Virus record (IMG/VR): IMGVR_UViG_3300033571_008486
Span: 1 to 30,615 of that record
DNA length: 30,615 bases
Strand: one strand, 5' to 3'
DNA from: a virus
Position 1 is the stretch's first letter. Each line of letters begins with the position of its first letter. Positions 1 through 5,608 of this stretch are shown one piece after another. Below the pieces are notes generated by a model. The model did no database searches. It saw only the letters and a list, made by a program, of their open reading frames with translations, and was not told where the DNA came from. Made by a program: the position numbers and the translations under genes.

Positions 1-604
1 CGAATTTATTCTAGACCCGCAAGGCGTCGCTGATAAGACCGTCACTTATTTATTGGTGCACTCTTCACATGACGGTAGCGCCAGTGTGCAGGCGTCAATC
101 ACGCCCGTGCGCGTCGTATGCCAAAACACGCTGAACATGGCGCTAAAGTCCACTAAGCAATCTTTTAAAGTGCGTCACACTTTAAAAGTTGAGGGACGCG
201 TCGCTGAGGCCCGCCGTGTGCTAGGCCTAACATTCAATCACATGGATGAATTCGAAACTATGGCGCAAGCCTTATTCGAAACACCAGTTGACAATGTGCA
301 ATGGGGTAAGTTGCTCACCGCTATATATCCGCTTGATGATAATGCGCCAAAAGGCACTGTCACTAAGCATGCGCAAAAAATCGACGTCTTGAATGACCTA
401 TATTTCAAGGCGCCTACTCAGGACGGAATCCGCGGGACTGCATGGGGTGCGCTTAATGCGCTAACTGAGCGCCTAGATTATTTCCGCCCTTCACGCACCG
501 CCAATGGCGAGGCAATCAAGGCTGCTGCTAGCGGATTTGACGCCATGGTCAATGCCGAAAAGGCACGCATTCTATCCGCGGTCCGCGAATTCGCTAACGC
601 GTAA
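1..604 (+). CDS. DUF932 family protein, 5'-truncated by the window
   Basis: The frame is open from base 2 to a TAA at 602-604, so the gene begins upstream of the window and about 200 C-terminal residues are visible. The stretch reading TPVRVVCQNTLNMAL is characteristic of DUF932 (phage/plasmid-like TIGR03299 proteins), which occur in phages and plasmids and have no firmly established biochemical role. An internal TTG at 53 is in frame but lacks a Shine-Dalgarno, and family homology continues upstream of it, so I do not treat it as the start. An intrinsic terminator follows 14 nt after the stop. Codon use (GCG, CGC) looks somewhat different from the CTAG/CGA-rich genes that follow. Confidence 0.85.
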   Translation, partial: EFILDPQGVADKTVTYLLVHSSHDGSASVQASITPVRVVCQNTLNMALKSTKQSFKVRHTLKVEGRVAEARRVLGLTFNHMDEFETMAQALFETPVDNVQWGKLLTAIYPLDDNAPKGTVTKHAQKIDVLNDLYFKAPTQDGIRGTAWGALNALTERLDYFRPSRTANGEAIKAAASGFDAMVNAEKARILSAVREFANA

Positions 605-618
605 CGCGTAACGCCCCC

Positions 619-653
619 GAGCCCCCCGCACCCAGCGGGGGGCTCTCTTGTTT
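619..653 (+). terminator. Intrinsic terminator of the DUF932 gene
   Basis: A perfect 11-bp GC-rich stem pairs 619-629 with 635-645 around a 5-nt loop and is followed by TCTTGTTT. The T-rich tail runs directly into the left arm of the adjacent palindrome. Confidence 0.85.
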
Positions 654-727
654 GTGTTGGGGCTTTATATGCGCTTATGGGCAGGGTAGTTGTCTTTCCT
701 GCCCATATATAAAGCCCCAACACAAAC
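650..727. repeat. Palindrome copy 1 (GTTTGTGTTGG...CCAACACAAAC)
   Basis: The arms 650-670 and 707-727 are perfect 21-nt reverse complements. The stem continues with 677-685 pairing to 698-706 after a 6-nt bulge (671-676), leaving an 11-nt loop. The outer GTTTGTGTTGG is shared with the palindromes at 1288 and 2083 (the copy at 3673 shares its first ten bases), while the inner stem sequence is unique to this copy. It lies between the upstream terminator and the downstream promoter-like element. Confidence 0.9.
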
Positions 728-734
728 ATCTGCC

Positions 735-763
735 TGTGGATAACTCCAAAGAAATCGTTATAC
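735..763 (+). promoter_or_regulatory. Promoter-like element 1 with perfect DnaA box
   Basis: TGTGGATAAC at 735-744 is followed 12 nt later by GTTAT (757-761). The reverse complement of 735-743 is the DnaA box TTATCCACA. Read as a promoter, TGTGGA would be the -35 element, with an 18-nt spacer to TATACA as -10. The same arrangement with identical spacing occurs at 1380, 2181 and 4020. Whether the upstream half is a -35 hexamer, a DnaA site or both cannot be decided from sequence. Confidence 0.6.
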
Positions 764-815
764 AAAAGATACCTACTACGCTTGAGATAGATAACAAGAA
801 ATGATTAGATAGTCC

Positions 816-832
816 TATCGGAGATACCGATA
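816..832 (+). promoter_or_regulatory. Leader mini-hairpin 1
   Basis: TATCGG (816-821) pairs with CCGATA (827-832) around a 5-nt loop, 18 nt upstream of the ATG and just before the Shine-Dalgarno GAAAGGGG. It could be an mRNA leader hairpin or a dyad operator. A hairpin holds the equivalent place in all four modules. Confidence 0.45.
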
Positions 833-850
833 CAAGAGAAAGGGGCTTTT

Positions 851-1246
851 ATGGCAACCACCATAAAGGTAGATAGAGTAGTCCTAATGGACGCACTCAA
901 GAGTCGTCTTGCTGAGCAAGACAAGTTCCGTGCCGAATACAAGAAGGCAGAGGACAAGTATGAGAAGGATAACGCAAAGTTTGCCGAGAAGGTAGTTGCG
1001 TTAGCCAAGCAAGGTAAGTTGGAAGTAAAGAACACCTGTTTCCGTCATTGGAACAACACACTAGAAATTGAGTTCGTTGTTGATAAGGCTGTTATTCCTG
1101 CTTCACCTGACCGACCTGACCGACCAGCAGGTATGTATCACGATAGTGATTACGAAGAACTTGGTAGGACTATCAAGTTGTTGGGTATGACCAACGAGCA
1201 GAGCGTTCCAGCATCTGTGTATAAATCTGTAAGTCAATGGCTGTAA
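851..1246 (+). CDS. Hypothetical protein, 131 aa, N-terminal coiled coil
   Basis: I do not recognise the family. Residues 15-60 are dense in K, E, A and D (for example KKAEDKYEKDNAKFAEK) and look helical, probably a coiled coil. The C-terminal half is more mixed and has a DRPDRP repeat near residue 88. There is no membrane segment or catalytic motif. The ATG at 851 has a strong Shine-Dalgarno (GAAAGGGG) 7-8 nt upstream. The gene forms a single-gene transcription unit between promoter-like element 1 and a terminator at 1262. Its position behind a repeated phage promoter suggests an accessory or early product, but that is inference. Confidence 0.85.
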   Translation: MATTIKVDRVVLMDALKSRLAEQDKFRAEYKKAEDKYEKDNAKFAEKVVALAKQGKLEVKNTCFRHWNNTLEIEFVVDKAVIPASPDRPDRPAGMYHDSDYEELGRTIKLLGMTNEQSVPASVYKSVSQWL

Positions 1247-1261
1247 TAAGCCTAGCAAATG

Positions 1262-1291
1262 CCCCCGTGCCAAGCACGGGGGTTTTTGTTT
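1262..1291 (+). terminator. Intrinsic terminator of gene 851-1246
   Basis: A perfect 9-bp stem pairs CCCCCGTGC (1262-1270) with GCACGGGGG (1274-1282) around CAA, followed by TTTTTGTTT. The U-tract overlaps the first bases of palindrome copy 2. Confidence 0.9.
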
Positions 1292-1370
1292 GTGTTGGGC
1301 TGGCTGGCTGGCTATTACTTATCTCTATCTACTAATGCTTTAGTAGATAGCCAGCCAGCCCAACACAAAC
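1288..1370. repeat. Palindrome copy 2
   Basis: The right arm 1348-1370 is complementary to the left arm beginning at 1288, apart from one extra GGCT unit in the left arm. The outer part is GTTTGTGTTGGG and the inner part is built of GGCT repeats. A second, nested 11-bp perfect stem pairs 1325-1335 with 1340-1350 around TGCT. The inner arms differ from those of the other copies yet remain complementary. Confidence 0.9.
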
Positions 1371-1379
1371 TCTGCCGCC

Positions 1380-1408
1380 TGTGGATAACTTCCCTGGAAT
1401 TGTTATCA
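1380..1408 (+). promoter_or_regulatory. Promoter-like element 2 with DnaA box
   Basis: TGTGGATAAC (1380-1389), N12, GTTAT (1402-1406), the same spacing as the other three copies. The candidate -10, at 18 nt, is TATCAA. It lies 9 nt after the palindrome and about 100 nt before the GTG start. Confidence 0.6.
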
Positions 1409-1461
1409 AATATTTACCAATGTAAGTAGAGATTACTGCAGTCTTATATTAGATTAGCCTA

Positions 1462-1482
1462 TGTAAGAGAAAGCCTCTTACA
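1462..1482 (+). promoter_or_regulatory. Leader mini-hairpin 2
   Basis: TGTAAGAG (1462-1469) pairs perfectly with CTCTTACA (1475-1482) around a 5-nt loop. It ends 24 nt before the start codon and just before the Shine-Dalgarno AAAGGGGG. Confidence 0.5.
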
Positions 1483-1506
1483 AGAGACAAAGGGGGACAT
1501 ACCCAA

Positions 1507-1992
1507 GTGATTACAACGCCCGACGGTGTGAACATCTACACCGACAGCGACGTTCAAGAGAAGGTGGCAGAGGCTAAGACTATCGCCACCGACTTAGCGA
1601 ACAAATACACATCTAACCGCATATCAAATGTGGTAGAAACAACCTTCAAGTCAGAAGTACGTGAAGGTAACATGGAGGAAGACTATGCGGTCGGACTCTA
1701 CAATAACCTTGCTTCACAACTCGATTGGAGCACCATTGACAACCTTAGTGTCAAGTACACAGCAACCGTCAACTTCATGGGCGACGAATTGTTTACAATC
1801 AACGATATTGAAGCGGACGACGAGGAGTCAGCAAAGCAGTCCGTATGGGACGATTTCAATATCAGCAACGTACGTATCAGTTTCGACGTGGAATCCCAAG
1901 GCGAGGCTGGTTACTTCAAGGGTGACATCTACGGTGACCTTGACGATTTCATCACCGACAACCTCGAAGTAGAGGTATCGGAACAGGATTAG
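1507..1992 (+). CDS. Hypothetical acidic protein, 161 aa
   Basis: The family is not recognised. The protein is strongly acidic, especially after residue 95, with many D and E residues (NDIEADDEES; GDIYGDLDDF). There are no Cys clusters, membrane segments or catalytic motifs. The N-terminal half looks helical and the C-terminal half has alternating hydrophobic residues that suggest beta strands. Phage proteins this acidic are sometimes DNA mimics, but nothing here proves that role. The GTG start at 1507 is supported by AAAGGGGG ten nt upstream. It is the only gene of its unit, which ends at the terminator at 2052. Confidence 0.85.
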   Translation: MITTPDGVNIYTDSDVQEKVAEAKTIATDLANKYTSNRISNVVETTFKSEVREGNMEEDYAVGLYNNLASQLDWSTIDNLSVKYTATVNFMGDELFTINDIEADDEESAKQSVWDDFNISNVRISFDVESQGEAGYFKGDIYGDLDDFITDNLEVEVSEQD

Positions 1993-2051
1993 TCCCCCGA
2001 CTAATAAGACTAGCGGTCGTTTCGACTACTTTCTCCCGCTAGTCTACAAAA

Positions 2052-2083
2052 AGCCCTAGTGCGCAAGCGCTAGGGCTATTTTG
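2052..2083 (+). terminator. Intrinsic terminator of gene 1507-1992
   Basis: AGCCCTAG (2052-2059) pairs with CTAGGGCT (2070-2077); part of the 10-nt loop can pair further. ATTTTGTTTG follows, and this T-rich tail overlaps palindrome copy 3. Confidence 0.8.
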
Positions 2084-2166
2084 TTTGTGTTGGGCTTGCT
2101 TGGCTATTAGTAGCTTTATTGCTTGGCAGGCCTGCCTGCCAAGCGCCAAGCAAGCCCAACACAAAC
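2083..2166. repeat. Palindrome copy 3
   Basis: The arms 2083-2104 and 2145-2166 are perfect 22-nt reverse complements. They begin GTTTGTGTTGGG and continue with a CTTGCTTGGC inner part unique to this copy. A nested perfect 10-bp stem pairs 2121-2130 with 2135-2144 around CCTG. Confidence 0.92.
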
Positions 2167-2180
2167 CTTATCGCTCGTCC

Positions 2181-2209
2181 TGTGGATAACTATAAGAGAA
2201 TCGTTATAT
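2181..2209 (+). promoter_or_regulatory. Promoter-like element 3 with DnaA box
   Basis: TGTGGATAAC (2181-2190), N12, GTTAT (2203-2207). The candidate -10 is TATATA. A second GTTAT lies 11 bp further on, about one helical turn. The downstream TTACCGCGCC (2231-2240) recurs in part at 3991-3999. Confidence 0.6.
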
Positions 2210-2251
2210 ATCTGTTATAGAGAATCCTTGTTACCGCGCCACCGCCGTAGT

Positions 2252-2267
2252 AGAGTGAGAGCACTCT
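2252..2267 (+). promoter_or_regulatory. Leader mini-hairpin 3
   Basis: AGAGTG (2252-2257) pairs with CACTCT (2262-2267) around AGAG. It lies 16 nt before the ATG and immediately before the Shine-Dalgarno GAAAGGGGAG. Confidence 0.4.
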
Positions 2268-2283
2268 CAAGAAAGGGGAGAAT

Positions 2284-2817
2284 ATGTCTAAAATGACAAC
2301 CGAGGAACGGAAATACCGCTTCTCAGAGATTATGACCGCAGTTCATCTTACTCCAACTATGAGTGAGGCAGAAAGCGGTGAAGAGTTCCGACTTCCTAAT
2401 GGAACGACAGGACTATCAGACGGCCGACTTCGCTCGGCTATCATGTGCCAAGTGTTCAAAGAGGACGAGGAGTTCTCTGCGAGGCTCGTCAATGTGCTCG
2501 CCAATACCGCTATGGAATCTATCAACACTAACGATAAGCCTAGCGAGGACGACATGTACGCACTATCTACCGCTATCCATACTTGTTGGGGAGTTGGGGC
2601 TTTCAATCCGCTACTAGCCTTATTAGGCGTAACTGGAAAAATATCAGAAAACTTCGAGATAGATATTCCCGAGGACATAAGCCTAGTCTTTCGTCCTAAC
2701 GCACACGCACAAATGTTCGGCAAGTTCAATCCACTAGACATGCTTGATGAGGATATGGACGTGGAAAAGTTCAAGACGGTAATCGAGAAAGTCTTAGGTG
2801 AATCTAATGACGACTAA
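2284..2817 (+). CDS. Hypothetical protein, 177 aa
   Basis: The family is not recognised. The sequence reads as a soluble, largely helical protein: a charged N-terminus, a hydrophobic middle around residue 120 (WGVGAFNPLLALLG), and a C-terminus rich in D, E and M. No Cys clusters or catalytic signatures are visible. The start is set by a strong Shine-Dalgarno (AAAGGGGAG) 5 nt upstream of the ATG. It is the first of three genes reading 2284-3561; its stop overlaps the next gene by 11 nt, which implies coupled translation. Confidence 0.85.
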   Translation: MSKMTTEERKYRFSEIMTAVHLTPTMSEAESGEEFRLPNGTTGLSDGRLRSAIMCQVFKEDEEFSARLVNVLANTAMESINTNDKPSEDDMYALSTAIHTCWGVGAFNPLLALLGVTGKISENFEIDIPEDISLVFRPNAHAQMFGKFNPLDMLDEDMDVEKFKTVIEKVLGESNDD

Positions 2818-3037
2818 GGTTATCAACGGCAAGACCTTCAAGGCGTTTCCCTTTAGTGTCGAGTTCGTGACCTATATGGAAGAGCACGAATACTTCAACT
2901 ACGCAACGATAGGAGTATCAGACGAGATACTCACTAGCAAGGCTAAGGAAGCCTTACTAGATGTATTACAAGTAGACCAACAGTTAGAGGAAAAACAACG
3001 CGGTTGGAATAACGTTTTAGTGGAAAGGATAAGATAA
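2807..3037 (+). CDS. Hypothetical small protein, 76 aa
   Basis: The family is not recognised. I chose the ATG at 2807 because AGGTGA precedes it at normal spacing; a GTG at 2798 in the same frame has no Shine-Dalgarno. The gene overlaps the previous one by 11 nt (ATGACGACTAA). The N-terminus looks like a short beta-hairpin (KVINGKTFKAFPF) and the remainder like two helices, the second rich in E, Q and L. It sits mid-operon, two nt before the next ATG. Confidence 0.75.
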   Translation: MTTKVINGKTFKAFPFSVEFVTYMEEHEYFNYATIGVSDEILTSKAKEALLDVLQVDQQLEEKQRGWNNVLVERIR

Positions 3038-3039
3038 TC

Positions 3040-3561
3040 ATGGGTATGGACGTAATGGGTAATAACCCTAAGAGCGAGCGCGGTGAGTATTTCCGCAATA
3101 ACGTGTGGTGGTGGCGACCTCTGTGGGAGTACTGCTGTGAGGTAGATAGCACTCTCCACTATAGAGTTCCAAATGGACACTCTAACGACGGCGACGGCCT
3201 GAAAACGCATGAGGAGTGCTTGGCGCTCGCAGATTTGCTTCTTGAATCTCTAGCCGACGGTAGCGCACTCACATACATCAAAGAGCGCGATAAGCGTATC
3301 GCGGAGTTAGAGTGGGATACCTGTCGTCAATGCGAAGGCGTTGGCATAAGAACCGATAAGGTTGGCGTAGAGGCAGGTATGCCTGAAAAAGTCCTAGATG
3401 AGGACATAGCACTCTTAGTAGGTAGAACGAAGGGAACGTGTAACGGCTGTCGCGGTTTCGGAAAGACCGAACCATGGGAAAGCCATTATCCGCTCAATGA
3501 GGAGAACATCAAAGAGTTTGCAGAATTCCTGCAGGACTGTGGTGGCTTCTCTATCTGCTAA
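3040..3561 (+). CDS. Protein with two DnaJ-type CxxCxGxG zinc motifs, 173 aa
   Basis: The N-terminus (MGMDVMG, then RGEYFRNNVWWWRPLW) resembles a phage/bacterial hypothetical family that I recall but cannot name. Residues 95-102 (CRQCEGVG) and 134-141 (CNGCRGFG) are two CxxCxGxG half-sites, the repeat that forms the zinc-binding domain of DnaJ. They probably fold together around one zinc. No J-domain HPD motif is present, so this is not a DnaJ co-chaperone. Additional Cys residues lie at 32-33 and 60. It is the last gene of its unit; a perfect 15-bp terminator starts 15 nt after the stop. Confidence 0.85.
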   Translation: MGMDVMGNNPKSERGEYFRNNVWWWRPLWEYCCEVDSTLHYRVPNGHSNDGDGLKTHEECLALADLLLESLADGSALTYIKERDKRIAELEWDTCRQCEGVGIRTDKVGVEAGMPEKVLDEDIALLVGRTKGTCNGCRGFGKTEPWESHYPLNEENIKEFAEFLQDCGGFSIC

Positions 3562-3576
3562 GTTCCCCTTTCTCAC

Positions 3577-3618
3577 CAATAAGCCTACCGCTCCTTCGGC
3601 GGTAGGCTTATTGCTTGT
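3577..3618 (+). terminator. Intrinsic terminator of genes 2284-3561
   Basis: A perfect 15-bp stem pairs 3577-3591 with 3599-3613 around a 7-nt loop, followed by CTTGTTT. Because the stem is A/T-rich at its base it may also work on the other strand. Confidence 0.85.
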
Positions 3619-3672
3619 TTGCCGCCACCCGTTGATTCTGTTGCTACTCGCGAGTAACTTCGGCGCGGAAAT

Positions 3673-3779
3673 GTTTGTGTTGACCCACCCAACTATATTA
3701 GAATAGACCCACCCTATTTGAAGGCCTTGACGGCCTACTCCGTCATTGGCCATAGCCGCAGGCTATGGCCAACACAAAC
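3673..3779. repeat. Palindrome copy 4, divergent
   Basis: The terminal GTTTGTGTTG (3673-3682) and CAACACAAAC (3770-3779) match the other copies, but the inner arms are not one continuous stem. The interior holds its own perfect 10-bp hairpin (3748-3757 with 3761-3770, loop GCA), a 5-bp one (3722-3726 with 3732-3736), and a direct repeat GACCCACCC (3682 and 3706). About 60 bp separate it from the terminator, unlike copies 1-3. Confidence 0.8.
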
Positions 3780-4019
3780 CCTGCGGCCTGTGGCGCATAT
3801 CACAAGAGAGCAACGGCGTGTCGGCTTGACTAGCCGAGAGAGTTAGGCTACTGCCACGACGAGAGATAGGCTTATTAGGCGTAAGGCCAGACCTACGGCT
3901 AAGAGAGTGGGTGGGCTATATGATAAGAAGCAATAAGGCTAGTGTTCGCCCCCCTTACTCTCTCTCTATATATACAAGAGATAACCCTATTACCGCGCCG
4001 TCGGGCGCATAGAGAGGGT
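3780..4019. other. Gene-free spacer between palindrome 4 and promoter 4
   Basis: No supportable gene was found. The stretch begins with CTGCGGCCTGTGG, a decayed version of the sequence that follows palindromes 1 and 2. It contains a 6-bp hairpin (TCGGCT 3821-3826 with AGCCGA 3832-3837) and GAGAG at 3806, 3836, 3861, 3903 and 4012, with CTCTCTCTC near 3958-3966. A 30-codon frame at 3919 is not convincing. Confidence 0.5.
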
Positions 4020-4048
4020 TGTGGATAAGTGAGAGAAAATCGTTATAA
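4020..4048 (+). promoter_or_regulatory. Promoter-like element 4 with DnaA box
   Basis: TGTGGATAAG (4020-4029), N12, GTTAT (4042-4046), with TATAAG as candidate -10 and a second GTTAT 11 bp further on. It drives the ATPase-VWA pair. Unlike the other copies it lies about 240 bp from its palindrome. Confidence 0.6.
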
Positions 4049-4097
4049 GTTCGTTATCAAAATATGAGGCTCGCAAGTGGAATTAAATACGGAAATA

Positions 4098-4118
4098 GGC
4101 TTAGATAGGTACTAAGCC
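4098..4118 (+). promoter_or_regulatory. Leader mini-hairpin 4
   Basis: GGCTTAG (4098-4104) pairs perfectly with CTAAGCC (4112-4118) around a 7-nt loop, 33 nt upstream of the ATG at 4152 and ahead of the Shine-Dalgarno AGAAGGGA. Confidence 0.45.
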
Positions 4119-4151
4119 AACAATGGCGATTAAGAAGGGAAACCCGAACAA

Positions 4152-5606
4152 ATGTCACTCGCGTTACTCGTCGTATCAGACGACCAACTCGAGGGATTAC
4201 CTGCCCAAGCGCAGACACTCATCTTATCCGACGATACCGAGGTATATCTATACCACCGCGTATCGAACGGCATGAAAGGTCGAGGTCAGGCGTGGAAGCA
4301 AGTATCACTCACACAACTACCAAATAACCCTATCTCTCATGAACCATGCGCCGTCGTTATTAGCGACCGCGACCGCGACATGATGAAACTAGGTCAAATC
4401 ACTAACGTCGGTATCAAGGCGCTATATGCCCTAGAAACCACTCCTACCGCAACCGCGCCCGAGGCGCACAATGAGGTCGCAGGTAGTCTTATCGCTCGAC
4501 TAGAAATCGGCGACAACTCACTCAACGATTACATCACCGACAAGCGACGTAATCAGGGTGTATCTATTAAGCCTATTGCGAAGGGTGTTGATACGCCTAT
4601 CGCGCAAGTAGCACAGGTGGCAACCACCACTACTAAGGTTATCGAACGACCAACCGTATCAACGACAAGCCAAGCGCTCGTCAATGCTATGGTAAGCGTA
4701 CCCGACAAGAAATGGGCAGATACCTACATCAACCGCAAGGTCGTTGACGGCTTAACCGATTATCAGGTGTACGACCACGCACTCGCCAACGGCATGAACG
4801 TTCTAATTGAAGGTCACGCAGGAAGCGGTAAGACTATGAGCGCTCAAGCGTACGCAAGCGCTCGAGGCATGAGGTACTTCAACGTCGCATGCCATATCGG
4901 GCTAGAAGCCTCTCACCTAGTCGGTCGTTGGATACCAACTCCCGACGGTCACTTTAGGTGGCAAGACGGCGCAGTTACAGAGATAGTTCGTAACGGTGGC
5001 GTACTCCTATTTAACGAGATTAACTTCGCGCCCGAGCGATTCTTAACTTTCATATTCTCACTACTCGATTATCGTCGTGAGATTCAACTAATGGAAAACG
5101 GTGGCGAGGTAATCAAGGCTCACCCTAATCTATTGATTATCGGTGACATGAACCCCGACTATCGTGGCACTCGACCACTCAACCAAGCACTCGCAGACCG
5201 ATTCTCAATAAGACTATCGTTCCCATACGACAAGCCTATCGAGCAGAAGTTACTCAAGAATAGAGCGCTCGTTGAAATGGCAAATCAACTACGCGACGAG
5301 TTCAATAAAGGTACGCTCGTTACTCCTATCTCAACTCGTTCGCTCGTAGCGTTCGTAACTAACGCCAAAACCTTCGGCATGGAGTTCGCTACATACAACT
5401 ACATCAACTCCTTCGAAGGTGATGAGGAACGTTCGGCGGTACGGTTGGTAGTCAACACTCACCGCGATAATATCGCAGAGGAGTTAGGCTTAGCGGTACT
5501 TTCAATTAAGACCGACGAGGCTAAAGTAGAAATGCTAGAGGATAAGGTTAGCGACGGCGTTACCACCTTTAATATCCCTATCACTCAACATCAGGCGGTA
5601 ATCTAA
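4152..5606 (+). CDS. CobS/MoxR-like AAA+ ATPase, 484 aa
   Basis: This is a MoxR/CobS-type (AAA_5) ATPase. Visible motifs are a P-loop GHAGSGKT at residues 221-228, Walker B VLLFNE at 284-289, a sensor-type GDMNPD at 331-336, and an arginine-finger-like ADRF with R350. The first 190 residues are a long extension with no motif I recognise; it may bind a partner. MoxR-family ATPases normally act with a VWA-domain protein to remodel or insert metal into targets, and such a protein is encoded 2 nt downstream. Alternatives are a CobS-like cobaltochelatase subunit or a generic phage MoxR ATPase. The ATG follows AGAAGGGA at a slightly long distance. Confidence 0.92.
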   Translation: MSLALLVVSDDQLEGLPAQAQTLILSDDTEVYLYHRVSNGMKGRGQAWKQVSLTQLPNNPISHEPCAVVISDRDRDMMKLGQITNVGIKALYALETTPTATAPEAHNEVAGSLIARLEIGDNSLNDYITDKRRNQGVSIKPIAKGVDTPIAQVAQVATTTTKVIERPTVSTTSQALVNAMVSVPDKKWADTYINRKVVDGLTDYQVYDHALANGMNVLIEGHAGSGKTMSAQAYASARGMRYFNVACHIGLEASHLVGRWIPTPDGHFRWQDGAVTEIVRNGGVLLFNEINFAPERFLTFIFSLLDYRREIQLMENGGEVIKAHPNLLIIGDMNPDYRGTRPLNQALADRFSIRLSFPYDKPIEQKLLKNRALVEMANQLRDEFNKGTLVTPISTRSLVAFVTNAKTFGMEFATYNYINSFEGDEERSAVRLVVNTHRDNIAEELGLAVLSIKTDEAKVEMLEDKVSDGVTTFNIPITQHQAVI

Positions 5607-5608
5607 TC

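Noticed and set aside
2619-3884. 14-nt direct repeat CTTATTAGGCGTAA at 2619 and 3871
   Set aside because: A single 14-nt match is expected by chance in a 30-kb window, and one copy is coding.
3919-4011. 30-codon frame on the + strand in the gene-free spacer
   Set aside because: Only a weak GGGTGGG precedes the ATG, the product has no recognisable features, and codon content is unlike the neighbours.
3562-4151. Replication origin based on a DnaA box and repeats
   Set aside because: Only one DnaA box is present here, the same box occurs singly at three other promoters, and there is no clustered array or AT-rich unwinding region.
4125-4264. 46-codon frame from ATG 4125 overlapping the start of the ATPase gene
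   Set aside because: No Shine-Dalgarno precedes it, and most of it is an alternative frame of the ATPase N-terminus, whose start is better supported.
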